Counted from the stretch's first letter, positions 1 through 9,227 are shown. The stretch: 16,509 nucleotides of DNA from an uncultured Fidelibacterota bacterium (GCA_937862595.1 CALMFL010000023.1:1-16509), one strand, 5' to 3'. Numbers and translations are program-made. Notes: generated by a model from the letters alone, not told the origin.

Positions 1-1
1 C

Positions 2-2170
2 ATCGACGATTCCGCAGCCCGCAAAGTTGCCGGCGTGGTGGATGTCCTTCATTATAAAAATGTCAAACAGATTCTGCATACGACGGCAGGCCAGGGATAT
101 CCCGAACCTTCACCCTATGACACGGTCCTCTTTGACCATACGGTCCGTTTTGTCGGCGACCGGGTCGCCATGGTGGTGGCGGAAAGCCCGAAGATCGCCG
201 AAGCGGCCGCCAAATTGCTGAAGGTGACATACCGGCTGCGCACCCCGCTCTTTGATCCCGAAAAGGCCATGGAAGCCGGGGCGCCCGCCCTGCACGACCC
301 CTCCCGCTTTGCGCCGATCGGCGTGAAATACGAACCGGAAAATAATCTTGCGGCGGAAGTGGATCTGGGCTTTGGCGATTTGAAAAAGGCCGAAACCGAA
401 TCCGATATTATCATTGATGAGACCTACCGGGCGCATTACGGCTCCCACTGCGCGATCGAACCGCATTCGGTAAAAACCTACTTTGACGAGAGGGGCAGAC
501 TGGTCATTCTTTCTTCGACGCAGGTCCCCTTTCACGTCCGGCGCATCGTATCGCATGTCTGCGAATTCCCGGTCGCAAAGATCCGCGTGATCAAGCCGCG
601 CATCGGCGGCGGCTTCGGCGGAAAGCAGGAAGTGCTGCTTGATCCGCTTGCCGCATGGGTCACGATCAAGCATAAACGCCCGTGCCGGCTGGTGTTGACG
701 CGAAGCGAGGTTTTTCAGTCCACCCGGACCCGGCATCCCGTTCGCGTCCGCCTGAAAATGGGCGCAAAAAACAGCGGCGAGATCACCTTTCTGGAAATGG
801 ACGCCCTGCTGAATTCCGGCGCCTACGGCTCGCACGCTTTGACCGTCCTCTCCAATTGCGGATCCAAAGTGCTGCCCCTGTTCAATAAGATCGAAAATCT
901 TCATTTCATCGGCCGGTCGGTCTATACGAACCTCCCGGTCGGGGGCGCCTACCGCGGCTACGGCGCAACGCAGGGCTATTTCGCCCTGAACCAGCATCTG
1001 GATATCCTGACGCGGAAACTGAATCTCGACCTGCCGGATTTCATCAAAAAGAACCATATTCGTGTCGGTGAAACCTCAAAGGTCTTCGAAGCGCTCGGCG
1101 AGGGAACGTCGGGCGTTACCCAAACGGTCAATTCCTGCAAGCTTGACGAATGTATCGATATCTGCATCAACGAGCTCGATTGGTACAACAAACGCGACAG
1201 GAAGGTCCGCAAGGGCGACAAGGTGCGGGGCGTCGGACTGTCCGTTGCCATGCAGGGTTCGGCCATTCCGCTGATCGACATGGCGGCGGCCTATATCAAA
1301 ATGAACGAGGACGGATCCTTTAACATGAATATCGGGGCGACCGATATCGGCACCGGCTCGGACACGATCCTGTCGCAGATCGCGGCGGAAGTTTTGAACG
1401 TGCCGCTGGAAAAGATCATCCCCTATTCCTCCGACACGGACCGCACGCCTTTCGATGTGGGCGCCTATGCCTCGTCGACCACGTACCTGTCCGGCCGCGC
1501 GGTCAAAAAATGCGCCGAAAAGGTGAAAGAGCAGATCATGAAGGTCGCCGCGGAGATGATGGGCTCGGATCCTGAAAACCTGAGCCTTGAACCGTCGGAA
1601 GTCTGCGATAAGAAACAAAACAAAACCATCGGCTACAACGATATTTGCTGTTATGCCCTCTATACCAAAAACCAGTTCCAGATCCAGGCGGAAGCCTCGG
1701 AAGTGGTCGAACAATCGCCGCCGCCCTTTATGGCACAGGCCGCAGAAGTGGAAGTGGACACCCGGACCGGCGAGGTAAAGGTGATTGAATTCGTTTCCGC
1801 GGTCGATTGCGGGCAGGCGATCAATCCGCAGCTGGCGGAAGGCCAGGTCGAGGGCGCAGCGGTCAACGGGATCTCCTATGCCCTGACGGAAGGGTATGTC
1901 TTTTCCGACAAGGGCGTCCTGCTGAACAAAAATTTCAGATCCTATAAGATCGCCACAGCGGCCGATATCCCACGGATGAAAACCTTTGTGGTCGAATCGC
2001 ATGAGGCGTCGGGTCCCTTCGGAGCGAAATCCGTTTCCGAGATCGGGATCAACGGTCCCATGCCGGCGATCGCGAATGCCATTTATGACGCGGTCGGCGT
2101 CCGCCTGTTCGAAGCACCCTTCACGCCCGAAAAAATATTCAGGGCACTGGAGTCCGCCGGAAAGAAATGA
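2..2170 (+). CDS. xdhA: Molybdopterin-binding large subunit of an XdhA-type xanthine dehydrogenase/purine hydroxylase (5' partial)
   Basis: This is the large Mo-cofactor subunit of a molybdenum hydroxylase, which hydroxylates a purine-type heterocycle and passes electrons to Fe-S and FAD partners in the cytoplasm. The frame is open to the left edge and already reads family-like residues before the GTG at 35, so the true start is outside the window. About 722 residues are visible of an expected 760-780. Seen motifs: the Mo-pterin loop IGGGFGGKQE (602-631), GGAYRGYGATQ (about 944-976), the ATDIGTGSD loop, and SVSEIGINGP, whose Glu at 2039-2041 fits the catalytic base. A Gln (626-628) sits where bovine xanthine oxidase has Glu802. 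A Cys (857-859) sits roughly where it has Arg880. I recall E. coli XdhA as sharing the Gln, which places this protein near XdhA rather than XdhD. It ends in an ATGA overlap with the next gene. No Fe-S or FAD partner is adjacent, so partners lie upstream or are shared with the trio at 12024-15467. The substrate is not proven. Confidence 0.9.
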   Translation: MDDSAARKVAGVVDVLHYKNVKQILHTTAGQGYPEPSPYDTVLFDHTVRFVGDRVAMVVAESPKIAEAAAKLLKVTYRLRTPLFDPEKAMEAGAPALHDPSRFAPIGVKYEPENNLAAEVDLGFGDLKKAETESDIIIDETYRAHYGSHCAIEPHSVKTYFDERGRLVILSSTQVPFHVRRIVSHVCEFPVAKIRVIKPRIGGGFGGKQEVLLDPLAAWVTIKHKRPCRLVLTRSEVFQSTRTRHPVRVRLKMGAKNSGEITFLEMDALLNSGAYGSHALTVLSNCGSKVLPLFNKIENLHFIGRSVYTNLPVGGAYRGYGATQGYFALNQHLDILTRKLNLDLPDFIKKNHIRVGETSKVFEALGEGTSGVTQTVNSCKLDECIDICINELDWYNKRDRKVRKGDKVRGVGLSVAMQGSAIPLIDMAAAYIKMNEDGSFNMNIGATDIGTGSDTILSQIAAEVLNVPLEKIIPYSSDTDRTPFDVGAYASSTTYLSGRAVKKCAEKVKEQIMKVAAEMMGSDPENLSLEPSEVCDKKQNKTIGYNDICCYALYTKNQFQIQAEASEVVEQSPPPFMAQAAEVEVDTRTGEVKVIEFVSAVDCGQAINPQLAEGQVEGAAVNGISYALTEGYVFSDKGVLLNKNFRSYKIATAADIPRMKTFVVESHEASGPFGAKSVSEIGINGPMPAIANAIYDAVGVRLFEAPFTPEKIFRALESAGKK

Positions 2171-3522
2171 TCATCAAAAACGGAAAGATCGCATTACCCG
2201 GCCGTAATGACCTTGCTTCCCTTGATATAGAAATAGATCAAGGGAAAATTGTCTGTATCGGTGAAAATCTGCAGGGCCCGGATTGCTTGGATGCTTCCGG
2301 CCTTCAGGTCTTTCCGGGCGCCATCGATCCGCACGTTCATTTTAACGAACCCGGATATACGGAGCGCGAGGATTTTTATCACGGCAGCTGCGCGGCGGCG
2401 TCCGGCGGGGTCACGACCGTGATCGACATGCCCTGCACCTCCGTCCCGCCGGTGACCTCTTTGGAGAATTTCCGGGTGAAGCTGAATGCGGTGAAGGACC
2501 GGTCCCTGATCGATTTTGCCTTTTTCGGGGGCGTCCCGGGACAGGCCTTCGATCCCGGATCTTCCCTCCCGATCGCCGAGCTCGCGGAATTTGTCCCCGG
2601 CTTTAAAACCTATTTCATTTCCGGGATGGATTCTTTCAGAAGCCTGAATCCCGAACAATTTACGGCAGTACTGACAGAAGCCAAAAAATACCGGCGGCCC
2701 GTGCTGCTGCATGCGGAAGATCCGGATATTGTCACGGGTCTGACGCGGACGCAGCGCGCCGCGGGAGACGACTGGATCCGCTACTACCGCTCGCGGCCCG
2801 AACTGGCGGAAATCACGGCGGTCCGTACGGCCGTCGCCGCGGCACGCCGTACCGGCGCAGAACTTCACATCGTGCACATCGGCAGCGGCACGGCGGCCCT
2901 GCTTCTGGAAAACGAACCGGGGATCAGCGGCGAAACGGCGCCCCATTATTTACAGTTTTCCTGCCGGGACTTTGAAAAACTCGGCGCCTCCCTGAAAACG
3001 GCTCCGGTCGTCAAGGAAGAAGGAGAAGCGGCGGTCCTGTGGGACTGTCTGAAGAACGGCATCCTTGATTTTGCGGCCTCCGACCACGCGCCCGCCCCGG
3101 CCGCACAAAAGTACACCGGTTCCGTCTGGACCGATTATTCGGGGATCCCGGGCAGCGGCACGCTTTTCCCCTATCTCTATTCGGAAGGGTTGATCAAACG
3201 GCAGATCCCTCTGGCGCGTTTTTTGAAGATCGTATCAGAGAATGCCGCCAGGCGCTACGGATTCTGGGACAGAAAAGGCTCGATCGAAACGGGTAAAGAT
3301 GCGGACCTTGTCCTGATCGATCCGGACAAAACCTGGCAGATCAGAGGACAGGAGTTCCTTTCCAAAGGCAAGATCACCCCCTTTGAGAACCTGGTCCTGC
3401 AGGGAAGGGTCAGCAAAACCCTGGTTCGCGGCACGGTCGTTTATGACGTCTTTCGCGGCATCGTTGAACGACCCGGATACGGACAATTTTTGAAGCCGCA
3501 TTTTTCCGGGGAGCGGGCATGA
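2167..3522 (+). CDS. Cyclic amidohydrolase of the allantoinase/dihydroorotase family
   Basis: A 451-residue metal-dependent cyclic amidohydrolase that should open a ring amide or ureide bond, in the position HyuA holds in the E. coli purine cluster. Binuclear-metal ligands are all visible: DPHVHF (H56 and H58), a candidate carboxylated lysine in GFKTYF (K147), LHAED (H182), HIVHIG (H237) and ASDHAP (D306). The NEPG after HxH and the GETAPHYL motif are typical of allantoinase and dihydroorotase. E. coli HyuA, by contrast, is of the hydantoinase/dihydropyrimidinase type. The gene starts at an ATGA overlap with xdhA and ends in an ATGA overlap with ssnA, so expression is probably translationally coupled. 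There is no pyrimidine biosynthesis gene around it, which argues against a housekeeping dihydroorotase. By context its substrate is a partly degraded or reduced purine. True allantoin hydrolysis is possible, but no uricase or allantoicase is seen. Confidence 0.85.
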   Translation: MIIKNGKIALPGRNDLASLDIEIDQGKIVCIGENLQGPDCLDASGLQVFPGAIDPHVHFNEPGYTEREDFYHGSCAAASGGVTTVIDMPCTSVPPVTSLENFRVKLNAVKDRSLIDFAFFGGVPGQAFDPGSSLPIAELAEFVPGFKTYFISGMDSFRSLNPEQFTAVLTEAKKYRRPVLLHAEDPDIVTGLTRTQRAAGDDWIRYYRSRPELAEITAVRTAVAAARRTGAELHIVHIGSGTAALLLENEPGISGETAPHYLQFSCRDFEKLGASLKTAPVVKEEGEAAVLWDCLKNGILDFAASDHAPAPAAQKYTGSVWTDYSGIPGSGTLFPYLYSEGLIKRQIPLARFLKIVSENAARRYGFWDRKGSIETGKDADLVLIDPDKTWQIRGQEFLSKGKITPFENLVLQGRVSKTLVRGTVVYDVFRGIVERPGYGQFLKPHFSGERA

Positions 3523-3533
3523 AAGGATCCGGC
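3508..3533 (+). promoter_or_regulatory. Two tandem Shine-Dalgarno sites before ssnA
   Basis: GGGGAG (3508-3513) lies 5 bases before the ATG at 3519. AAAGGA (3522-3527) lies 6 bases before the in-frame ATG at 3534. Both are well spaced, so the SsnA N-terminus cannot be settled from sequence alone and two isoforms differing by five residues are possible. Confidence 0.6.
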
Positions 3534-4838
3534 ATGACAAATAACACGCGGCATGAAGCTCAGCATTTTATCCTGATCAACGGCGTCATTACCGACGGGC
3601 TTTCGTTTGTCCTGGAGAACGGCGCGCTCGAGATCCGTAGCGGGAAAATCGTCCGGATCGGGACGAGCGCCGATTTTTCGGGAGAGAAAACAAAAAAGAT
3701 CGACCTTGGCGGACGGCTTGTTCTGCCGGGGCTGGTCAATCCGCACCATCACCTATATTCCGCGCTGGCCACCGGACTTGCACCCGTCGGTCCCACGCCG
3801 GACTTTGAAAAAATCCTGGAGAACCTCTGGTGGCGCCTGGACAAAACGCTGGACGAAGAAAGCATTTATTATTCGGCGATGAACGGCCTGATGCAGTCCG
3901 TCCGCTACGGTGTCACCACAGTCGTTGACCATCATGCCTCCATGAGCGCCGTCGGCGGAAGCCTGAACGTCATCAAAAAAGCGTATGAAACGGTCGGGAT
4001 CCGCGGACTGCTTTGCTATGAGATCTCCGACAGAGCGGGCGAAGCCGCCCTGCAGTACCAGATCGACGAGAACATCGAATTCTGGACGGACAACCGGGAC
4101 AACCCCCGCACACAGGGACTTTTGGGGCTGCACGCCAATTTCACGCTCAGCGAAAAAAGCCTGGCAAAGATCGCCAAACAGAAACCCGCGGATCTGCCCG
4201 TTCATATCCACTGCGGCGAAGATGCTTCCGATCTGCGCTATTGCCGTGATCTGGGCTACGAAGGTCCGGTGCAGCGCCTGAGTGCGTTCGGACTTCTTAC
4301 GAAGGATTCGCTTTTGGCTCACTGTATCCACCTGTCGGAGACCGACTATCGTCTTCTGGATGAAAACCGCGCCTGGGTGATCTCCAATCCGGAATCCAAT
4401 GCGAACAACCGGGTCGGCATGATGGATCTGAACAAAATACCAACGTACCTCCTCGGCACCGACGGAATGACCGGCAATATTCTCGGAACGATGCGCTCCC
4501 ATTTTTTACTCAGGAACGGGCAGGTCGACCATGCGCCCGAGATCCTCTTCGCGTACCCCGCAGAGATGCTCCGGCGCTGTTTCCCCGAAAGCGGAACGCT
4601 TCGGGAAGGCGGCAGCGCCGACCTCGCCGTGTGCAATTACCGCCCTGTAACGCCGGTGTCGCCGGAGAACCTGTTCTACCATCTGATGTTCGGCGTACAG
4701 GGGAAGGAAATGTTCATGACCGTCGCGGAGGGAAAGATCCTGTTCAGCGAGAACACCTTCCACACCCTGGACGAGGTGCGGATAAACAACGAGATCCGGT
4801 CGGCGGTCAAAAAACTCCACGGGAGATATCATGCCTGA
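3519..4838 (+). CDS. ssnA: SsnA family aminohydrolase of the anaerobic purine degradation cluster
   Basis: A 439-residue amidohydrolase related to guanine deaminase and other purine or triazine deaminases. It matches E. coli SsnA (about 442 residues) along its length, including the family-typical ENLWWRLDKTLDEES stretch near residues 101-115. Metal and substrate motifs are NPHHHLYS (H76 and H78), VDHHAS (H138 and H139), VHIHCGED near 229, AHCIHL near 268 and LGTDGMTGN near 313. The role in anaerobic purine breakdown is genetically supported for the family; the exact reaction here is inferred as hydrolysis of a purine-derived ring or amine. Two starts are possible. The ATG at 3519 has GGGGAG 5 bases upstream and gives an ATGA overlap. 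The ATG at 3534 has AAAGGA 6 bases upstream and gives 434 residues. Homologues begin just before the LILINGV-like strand, which slightly favours 3534. The gene overlaps ygfK by 8 bases. Confidence 0.93.
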   Translation: MKGSGMTNNTRHEAQHFILINGVITDGLSFVLENGALEIRSGKIVRIGTSADFSGEKTKKIDLGGRLVLPGLVNPHHHLYSALATGLAPVGPTPDFEKILENLWWRLDKTLDEESIYYSAMNGLMQSVRYGVTTVVDHHASMSAVGGSLNVIKKAYETVGIRGLLCYEISDRAGEAALQYQIDENIEFWTDNRDNPRTQGLLGLHANFTLSEKSLAKIAKQKPADLPVHIHCGEDASDLRYCRDLGYEGPVQRLSAFGLLTKDSLLAHCIHLSETDYRLLDENRAWVISNPESNANNRVGMMDLNKIPTYLLGTDGMTGNILGTMRSHFLLRNGQVDHAPEILFAYPAEMLRRCFPESGTLREGGSADLAVCNYRPVTPVSPENLFYHLMFGVQGKEMFMTVAEGKILFSENTFHTLDEVRINNEIRSAVKKLHGRYHA

Positions 4839-7800
4839 CACCCTGCATCCCCTGACGATCAGACAGCTTGTGACGCAAGCGCTTTTCTCGCTGAAACAGG
4901 GGCATCTTTTCGGCATTTATAAAAGCTTATTCTTCAACCCGGCGGACAGGCCGCAGCTGCAGACCTCCGTTTTTAACCAAAAGCTGGAAACACCGATCGG
5001 GCTTGCGGCGGGCCCGCACACCCAGATGGCGCAGAACATCGTCGCCGGCTGGCTTTGCGGTGCGCGCTACATCGAACTGAAAACGGTCCAGACCCTGGAC
5101 GAGATCACCGTGTCAAAGCCCTGCATCGATATCGGTGACGAGGGATACAATTGCGAATGGTCCCAGGAACTGAAGATCCGCCAGTCCTATGAAGAGTATC
5201 TGAAAGCATGGATCCTTATCCACATCCTCCAGCATGAACTAAAGTTCCCGCAGGAAGTGGGCACCGTATTCAACATGAGCGTCGGCTACGACATGAAGGG
5301 CATTCTGCAGGACAAGGTGCAGGAATTTTTCAGCAAGATGCTTGACTGCTCCCGTGAAAAGAACGAGATGCTCCGTGCGATCCGCGACATATATCCGGCT
5401 ATTGACACGATAAGCATCCCCGACAGGATCTCCGACAACATTACGCTCTCCACCATGCACGGCTGTCCCCCCGAAGAGATCGGGAAGATCGGGCATTATC
5501 TGCTGACGGAGAAAAAACTGCATACCTTTATCAAGCTGAACCCGACCCTGCTGGGGAAGGAAGATATCACCGCCATTCTTAAGGATCTGGGCTATGCGAC
5601 CCTCGTTCCCGATGCCGCATTCGAACACGACATACGTTTTGACGACGCCTGTTCGCTGATCGGAACATTGCAAAAAACCGCGGACAAGGAACAGCTGTTT
5701 TTCGGCATCAAGCTGACCAACACCCTGGAATCCGTGAACCATAAGGACGTTTTTTCCGACGAGTTCATGTACATGAGCGGAAAAGCCCTGCATCCGGTGA
5801 GTATCAATGTCGCGCACAAGGTTCGGAAGGTCTTTCCGGACCTGAAGATCTCTTTTTGCGGCGGCGTGAACGCCGGCAATGTTTCCGACGTGCTGGCCTG
5901 CGGATTATCACCGGTGACGGTATGCTCCGACATTTTGCTTCCCGGCGGCTACGCACGGCTGCTGCAGTATCTCGAACAGATCGATCCCGCCGCCCGGACC
6001 GAAGAGCCCGCGGCCCTTCTTGCGGCATATGCGGAAAAGGTCCGGCAGGATAAAAGATACGGGCACCGCATAAAAAGCATTAAAACACCGAATCTCCTGA
6101 AAGAGTTCGACTGTATCTCGGCGCCCTGCACCGGGACCTGTCCGACCCGGCAGAGCATTCCCGCCTACCTGTATTTTACCGCCCGCGGGGAGAATGACGC
6201 GGCGCTCAGGGTCATTCTGGAAGACAATCCCTTTCCCGCCTCCACGGGCATGATCTGCGACCATTCCTGCCAGACGACCTGCACCCGCATCAATTACGAC
6301 GAGGCGATCCGCATCCGCGATGTCAAACGCTACGTTGCCGATAACAGCGCGCCGGTCCGGCCGAAACTGTCCGGTCGGCACAGCAAGCTCCGCGTATCCG
6401 TTATCGGCGCGGGACCTTCCGGGCTGAGCTGCGCCTACTACCTTGCCCTGGCGGGCTGCACGGTCGACGTGTACGAGACCAAAAACGTCGCCGGCGGCAT
6501 GCTGGCCGACGCCATCCCGGAATTCAGATTGTCCCCGGAAGCCCTTGAACGGGATATCGCCGCCATTGAAAAGACCGGCGTCAGGATCCATAAAAACATG
6601 CGGATATCAAAAGAAAGCTTCGGACAGCTGAAGAGAACATCCGATTACATTTACATCGCCGCCGGCGCGCAGAACGCCGTCAAGGCGGATATCCCGGGGT
6701 GCGAAACCGCTGCCGGATTTCTTGACCCGCTGAAGTTCCTGTCGGAAATCAGGAAACGGAACATCCCGGACCTTGGAAAGAACATCGTCATCCTCGGCGG
6801 CGGCAATACGGCCATCGACGCGGCCCGGACCGCGCGGCGCATCGCAAGCCCGGATAGTACTGTAACCATCGTTTACCGCCGCTCCCGCAAGGAAATGCCT
6901 GCAGACCCGGAAGAGGTCGTCGCCGCGCTCGAAGAAAACATCCGGCTCATCGAACTGGCCGCCCCCGCGCGCGTCATCACGGAGAAGGGGAAAATAAAAG
7001 AGCTTGAATGCCACGCCATGCGCCTGGAAAAAGACGGAACGAACATACGGCCGAGACCGGTGGTCCTACCCGGGCGCGATTTTACCATCCCCGCGGACAC
7101 CGTCATTCCCGCGTTCGGACAGCAGCTTGCGGTGGATTTCATCGACGAAGCCCTGCTGAAACCCCGTGACGGCATGGAAACACAGCTCGGGAACGTCTTT
7201 ATCGGCGGCGACGCCTATCGCGGCGCCTCATATCTGATCCGTGCGATCGCGGACGGCAAATCGGTCGCGCAGGAGATGCTGGCGCGGGCAGGTGCGGATC
7301 CTTCCGCATCGCGCACGCCAAGGGTCCCAACCACGCGCGAAGAACACCATACGGCATTGTCGCGGGTCGTTCCCGGAATTCCGCCGCGGACGCTTGCTAT
7401 CGCGGACCGTACCCTGGATCATCCCGTGGAACTTCCGCTGAGCGGCGAAGAAGCGATAAGCGAAGCCCGGCGCTGCCTGAATTGCGACGAGATCTGCGAT
7501 ATCTGCATCAGCGTGTGCCCCAATCGCGCCAATGCGGGCTACACCGTCGAACCCTTTACCCTGCCGCTGGAAAAGGTCGTCGTTTCCGGGGGGAGCTATA
7601 CCTCCGTTCCCGACAAAAGCTTTGTTCTTGAGCAGGCATACCAGGTCCTGAACTTTGCCGACCTCTGCAACGAATGCGGGAACTGCACGACCTTTTGTCC
7701 CACACGCGGACGGCCTTTTGCAGACAAGCCCAATGTCGCACTGTCGGAAGAGAGCTTCAGATCGCTGGAAACCGGATATTATGTTCAGGACGATCATATT

Positions 7801-8019
7801 TTATATAAGCATGAAGGGGCGCTGTATCGTTTGGACAGCATCCCGGGCGGTAGCCGCTTTAGCTCGGGCGGGGCGGAAATTGACCTGGACGAGCGCTTCA
7901 ACATCATCAAAGTCAACGCGAATACGGAACGTGAAACGGAGATATCCCTCCATCCCGCAGTCAGCATGCGGATCATCAAAAACGCGATCTCGCAGATCGC
8001 ACAGCAACCGAATCATTGA
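4831..8019 (+). CDS. ygfK: YgfK, FAD/NAD(P)H and multi Fe-S oxidoreductase of anaerobic purine degradation
   Basis: A 1062-residue cytoplasmic oxidoreductase matching E. coli YgfK (about 1030 residues), often annotated as a putative selenate reductase subunit. Residues 1 to about 400 form a dihydroorotate-dehydrogenase-like barrel (GLAAGPHTQMAQNI near 56; LSTMHGCPPEE near 208). Next is a GltD-like module with Fe-S cysteines C428, C433, C437 and C476, C480, C484. It continues with an FAD loop GAGPSG (526-531) and a nucleotide loop GGGNTAID (656-663). The C-terminus has two ferredoxin-type clusters: C885, C889, C892, C896 and C946, C949, C952, C956. This is the architecture of a dihydropyrimidine-dehydrogenase-like reductase, with electrons moving from NAD(P)H through FAD and Fe-S to a substrate-binding barrel. 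By inference it reduces an oxopurine or downstream ring. It overlaps ssnA by 8 bases and has GGGAG upstream. Selenate reduction is a weak alternative. Confidence 0.93.
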   Translation: MPDTLHPLTIRQLVTQALFSLKQGHLFGIYKSLFFNPADRPQLQTSVFNQKLETPIGLAAGPHTQMAQNIVAGWLCGARYIELKTVQTLDEITVSKPCIDIGDEGYNCEWSQELKIRQSYEEYLKAWILIHILQHELKFPQEVGTVFNMSVGYDMKGILQDKVQEFFSKMLDCSREKNEMLRAIRDIYPAIDTISIPDRISDNITLSTMHGCPPEEIGKIGHYLLTEKKLHTFIKLNPTLLGKEDITAILKDLGYATLVPDAAFEHDIRFDDACSLIGTLQKTADKEQLFFGIKLTNTLESVNHKDVFSDEFMYMSGKALHPVSINVAHKVRKVFPDLKISFCGGVNAGNVSDVLACGLSPVTVCSDILLPGGYARLLQYLEQIDPAARTEEPAALLAAYAEKVRQDKRYGHRIKSIKTPNLLKEFDCISAPCTGTCPTRQSIPAYLYFTARGENDAALRVILEDNPFPASTGMICDHSCQTTCTRINYDEAIRIRDVKRYVADNSAPVRPKLSGRHSKLRVSVIGAGPSGLSCAYYLALAGCTVDVYETKNVAGGMLADAIPEFRLSPEALERDIAAIEKTGVRIHKNMRISKESFGQLKRTSDYIYIAAGAQNAVKADIPGCETAAGFLDPLKFLSEIRKRNIPDLGKNIVILGGGNTAIDAARTARRIASPDSTVTIVYRRSRKEMPADPEEVVAALEENIRLIELAAPARVITEKGKIKELECHAMRLEKDGTNIRPRPVVLPGRDFTIPADTVIPAFGQQLAVDFIDEALLKPRDGMETQLGNVFIGGDAYRGASYLIRAIADGKSVAQEMLARAGADPSASRTPRVPTTREEHHTALSRVVPGIPPRTLAIADRTLDHPVELPLSGEEAISEARRCLNCDEICDICISVCPNRANAGYTVEPFTLPLEKVVVSGGSYTSVPDKSFVLEQAYQVLNFADLCNECGNCTTFCPTRGRPFADKPNVALSEESFRSLETGYYVQDDHILYKHEGALYRLDSIPGGSRFSSGGAEIDLDERFNIIKVNANTERETEISLHPAVSMRIIKNAISQIAQQPNH

Positions 8020-8021
8020 GG
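8018..8021 (+). promoter_or_regulatory. Shine-Dalgarno site deciding the ygeY start
   Basis: GAGG here overlaps the ygfK stop codon and lies 6 bases before the GTG at 8028. It supports that GTG over the upstream TTG at 8016. Confidence 0.65.
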
Positions 8022-8027
8022 CGAACA

Positions 8028-9227
8028 GTGGACAACGCGCAGAAGATCAGAGAAAAGGCCCGGCAATACCGGGACGACACGGCAAGGTGCCTGTCGGAGA
8101 TGGTAAAGATCCCCTCGCTCAGCGGAGAAGAGCAGGCGGTCGTTTTGAAAATCAAGGAACAGCTTGAAGCTGTCGGAATACGGGATGTCCGCATTGACGG
8201 CCTCGGGAACCTGATCGCCAAAGTGGGGCGGGGGCCGAAGATCCTCGCCGTGGACGCCCATATCGACACCGTGGATACCGGAGATCCGTCCCAGTGGACG
8301 ACCCCCCCGTTTTCCGGTATCATCCGCGACGGTCATGTCCACGGGCGCGGGACGGTCGACCAGGAAGGCGGCGCGGCCGCCATGGTCACCGCGGCGCGCA
8401 TCCTGAAAGAAATGGAATACGACGGGGAATACACCGTCTATTTTACCTTCACGGTCATGGAAGAAGACTGCGACGGCCTGTGCTGGCTGTACCTCATCGA
8501 AAAAGAGAAACTTATACCCGATCTTGCCGTGATCACCGAACCCACGAACCTCGGGATCTACCGGGGGCACCGCGGCCGCATGGAAATGGAGGTCCGCATT
8601 ACCGGACTTTCCGCTCACGGCTCCGCGCCCGAGCGCGGGAAGAACGTCATTTACTCCGGCGCCGAAACGGCGCTCAAGATACGGGAACTGCATCAGCGCC
8701 TCCGGGAAGATGAATTCCTCGGGAAAGGCAGCATCGCGCCCACCGTATTTCAAAGCGAAACGCCGTCCCTGTGCGCCATCCCGGACAAGGCGTTCATGCA
8801 CATCGACCGCAGGCTGACCTGGGGCGAAACGAAAGAAAGCGCGGTTGCGGAAATACAGGACCTTCTCGGCGGGGACAGCAAAGTCACCGTGCCGCTCTAC
8901 GACCGCATCAGCTATACGGGAACGGTTTTTACGCAGGAAAAGTATTTCCCCACCTGGAAGATCGCCGAAGACCACCCCTTTGTTCAGGCGGGAACGAAGA
9001 CCTACGTTTCCCTGTTCAACGAAGAGCCCCGCATTGACAAATGGACCTTTTCCACGAATGCGGTGGCGCTCTGCGGGAAATACGGGATACCCTGCATCGG
9101 CTTCGGGCCGGGGAACGAGATCTATGCGCACGCGCCGAACGAAAAGGTCCCGGTGGACCATCTTGAAAAGGCGGCCGCCTTCTATGCGCTGCTGCCCTAT
9201 GTCTTGGAACAAAAAACAAACGCATGA
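8028..9227 (+). CDS. ygeY: YgeY family M20 peptidase/deacetylase-type amidohydrolase
   Basis: A 399-residue M20 metalloenzyme matching E. coli YgeY (403 residues) from end to end. Visible metal and catalytic residues are DAHIDT (H78 and D80), VDQEGG (D111), EEDCDG (E145 and E146), TEPT (E171) and YAHAPNEK (H368). The family-specific HGSAPERGKN and DEFLGKG stretches are also present. The family hydrolyses N-acyl or N-carbamoyl groups; in this cluster the likely substrate is a ureido compound produced after ring opening, which is inference. I chose the GTG at 8028 because GAGG (8018-8021) sits 6 bases upstream. A TTG at 8016 would overlap the ygfK stop but has no good ribosome site. With GTG the gene follows ygfK after 8 bases. 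In E. coli ygeY follows ygeX; here it precedes ygeW. Confidence 0.93.
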   Translation: MDNAQKIREKARQYRDDTARCLSEMVKIPSLSGEEQAVVLKIKEQLEAVGIRDVRIDGLGNLIAKVGRGPKILAVDAHIDTVDTGDPSQWTTPPFSGIIRDGHVHGRGTVDQEGGAAAMVTAARILKEMEYDGEYTVYFTFTVMEEDCDGLCWLYLIEKEKLIPDLAVITEPTNLGIYRGHRGRMEMEVRITGLSAHGSAPERGKNVIYSGAETALKIRELHQRLREDEFLGKGSIAPTVFQSETPSLCAIPDKAFMHIDRRLTWGETKESAVAEIQDLLGGDSKVTVPLYDRISYTGTVFTQEKYFPTWKIAEDHPFVQAGTKTYVSLFNEEPRIDKWTFSTNAVALCGKYGIPCIGFGPGNEIYAHAPNEKVPVDHLEKAAAFYALLPYVLEQKTNA

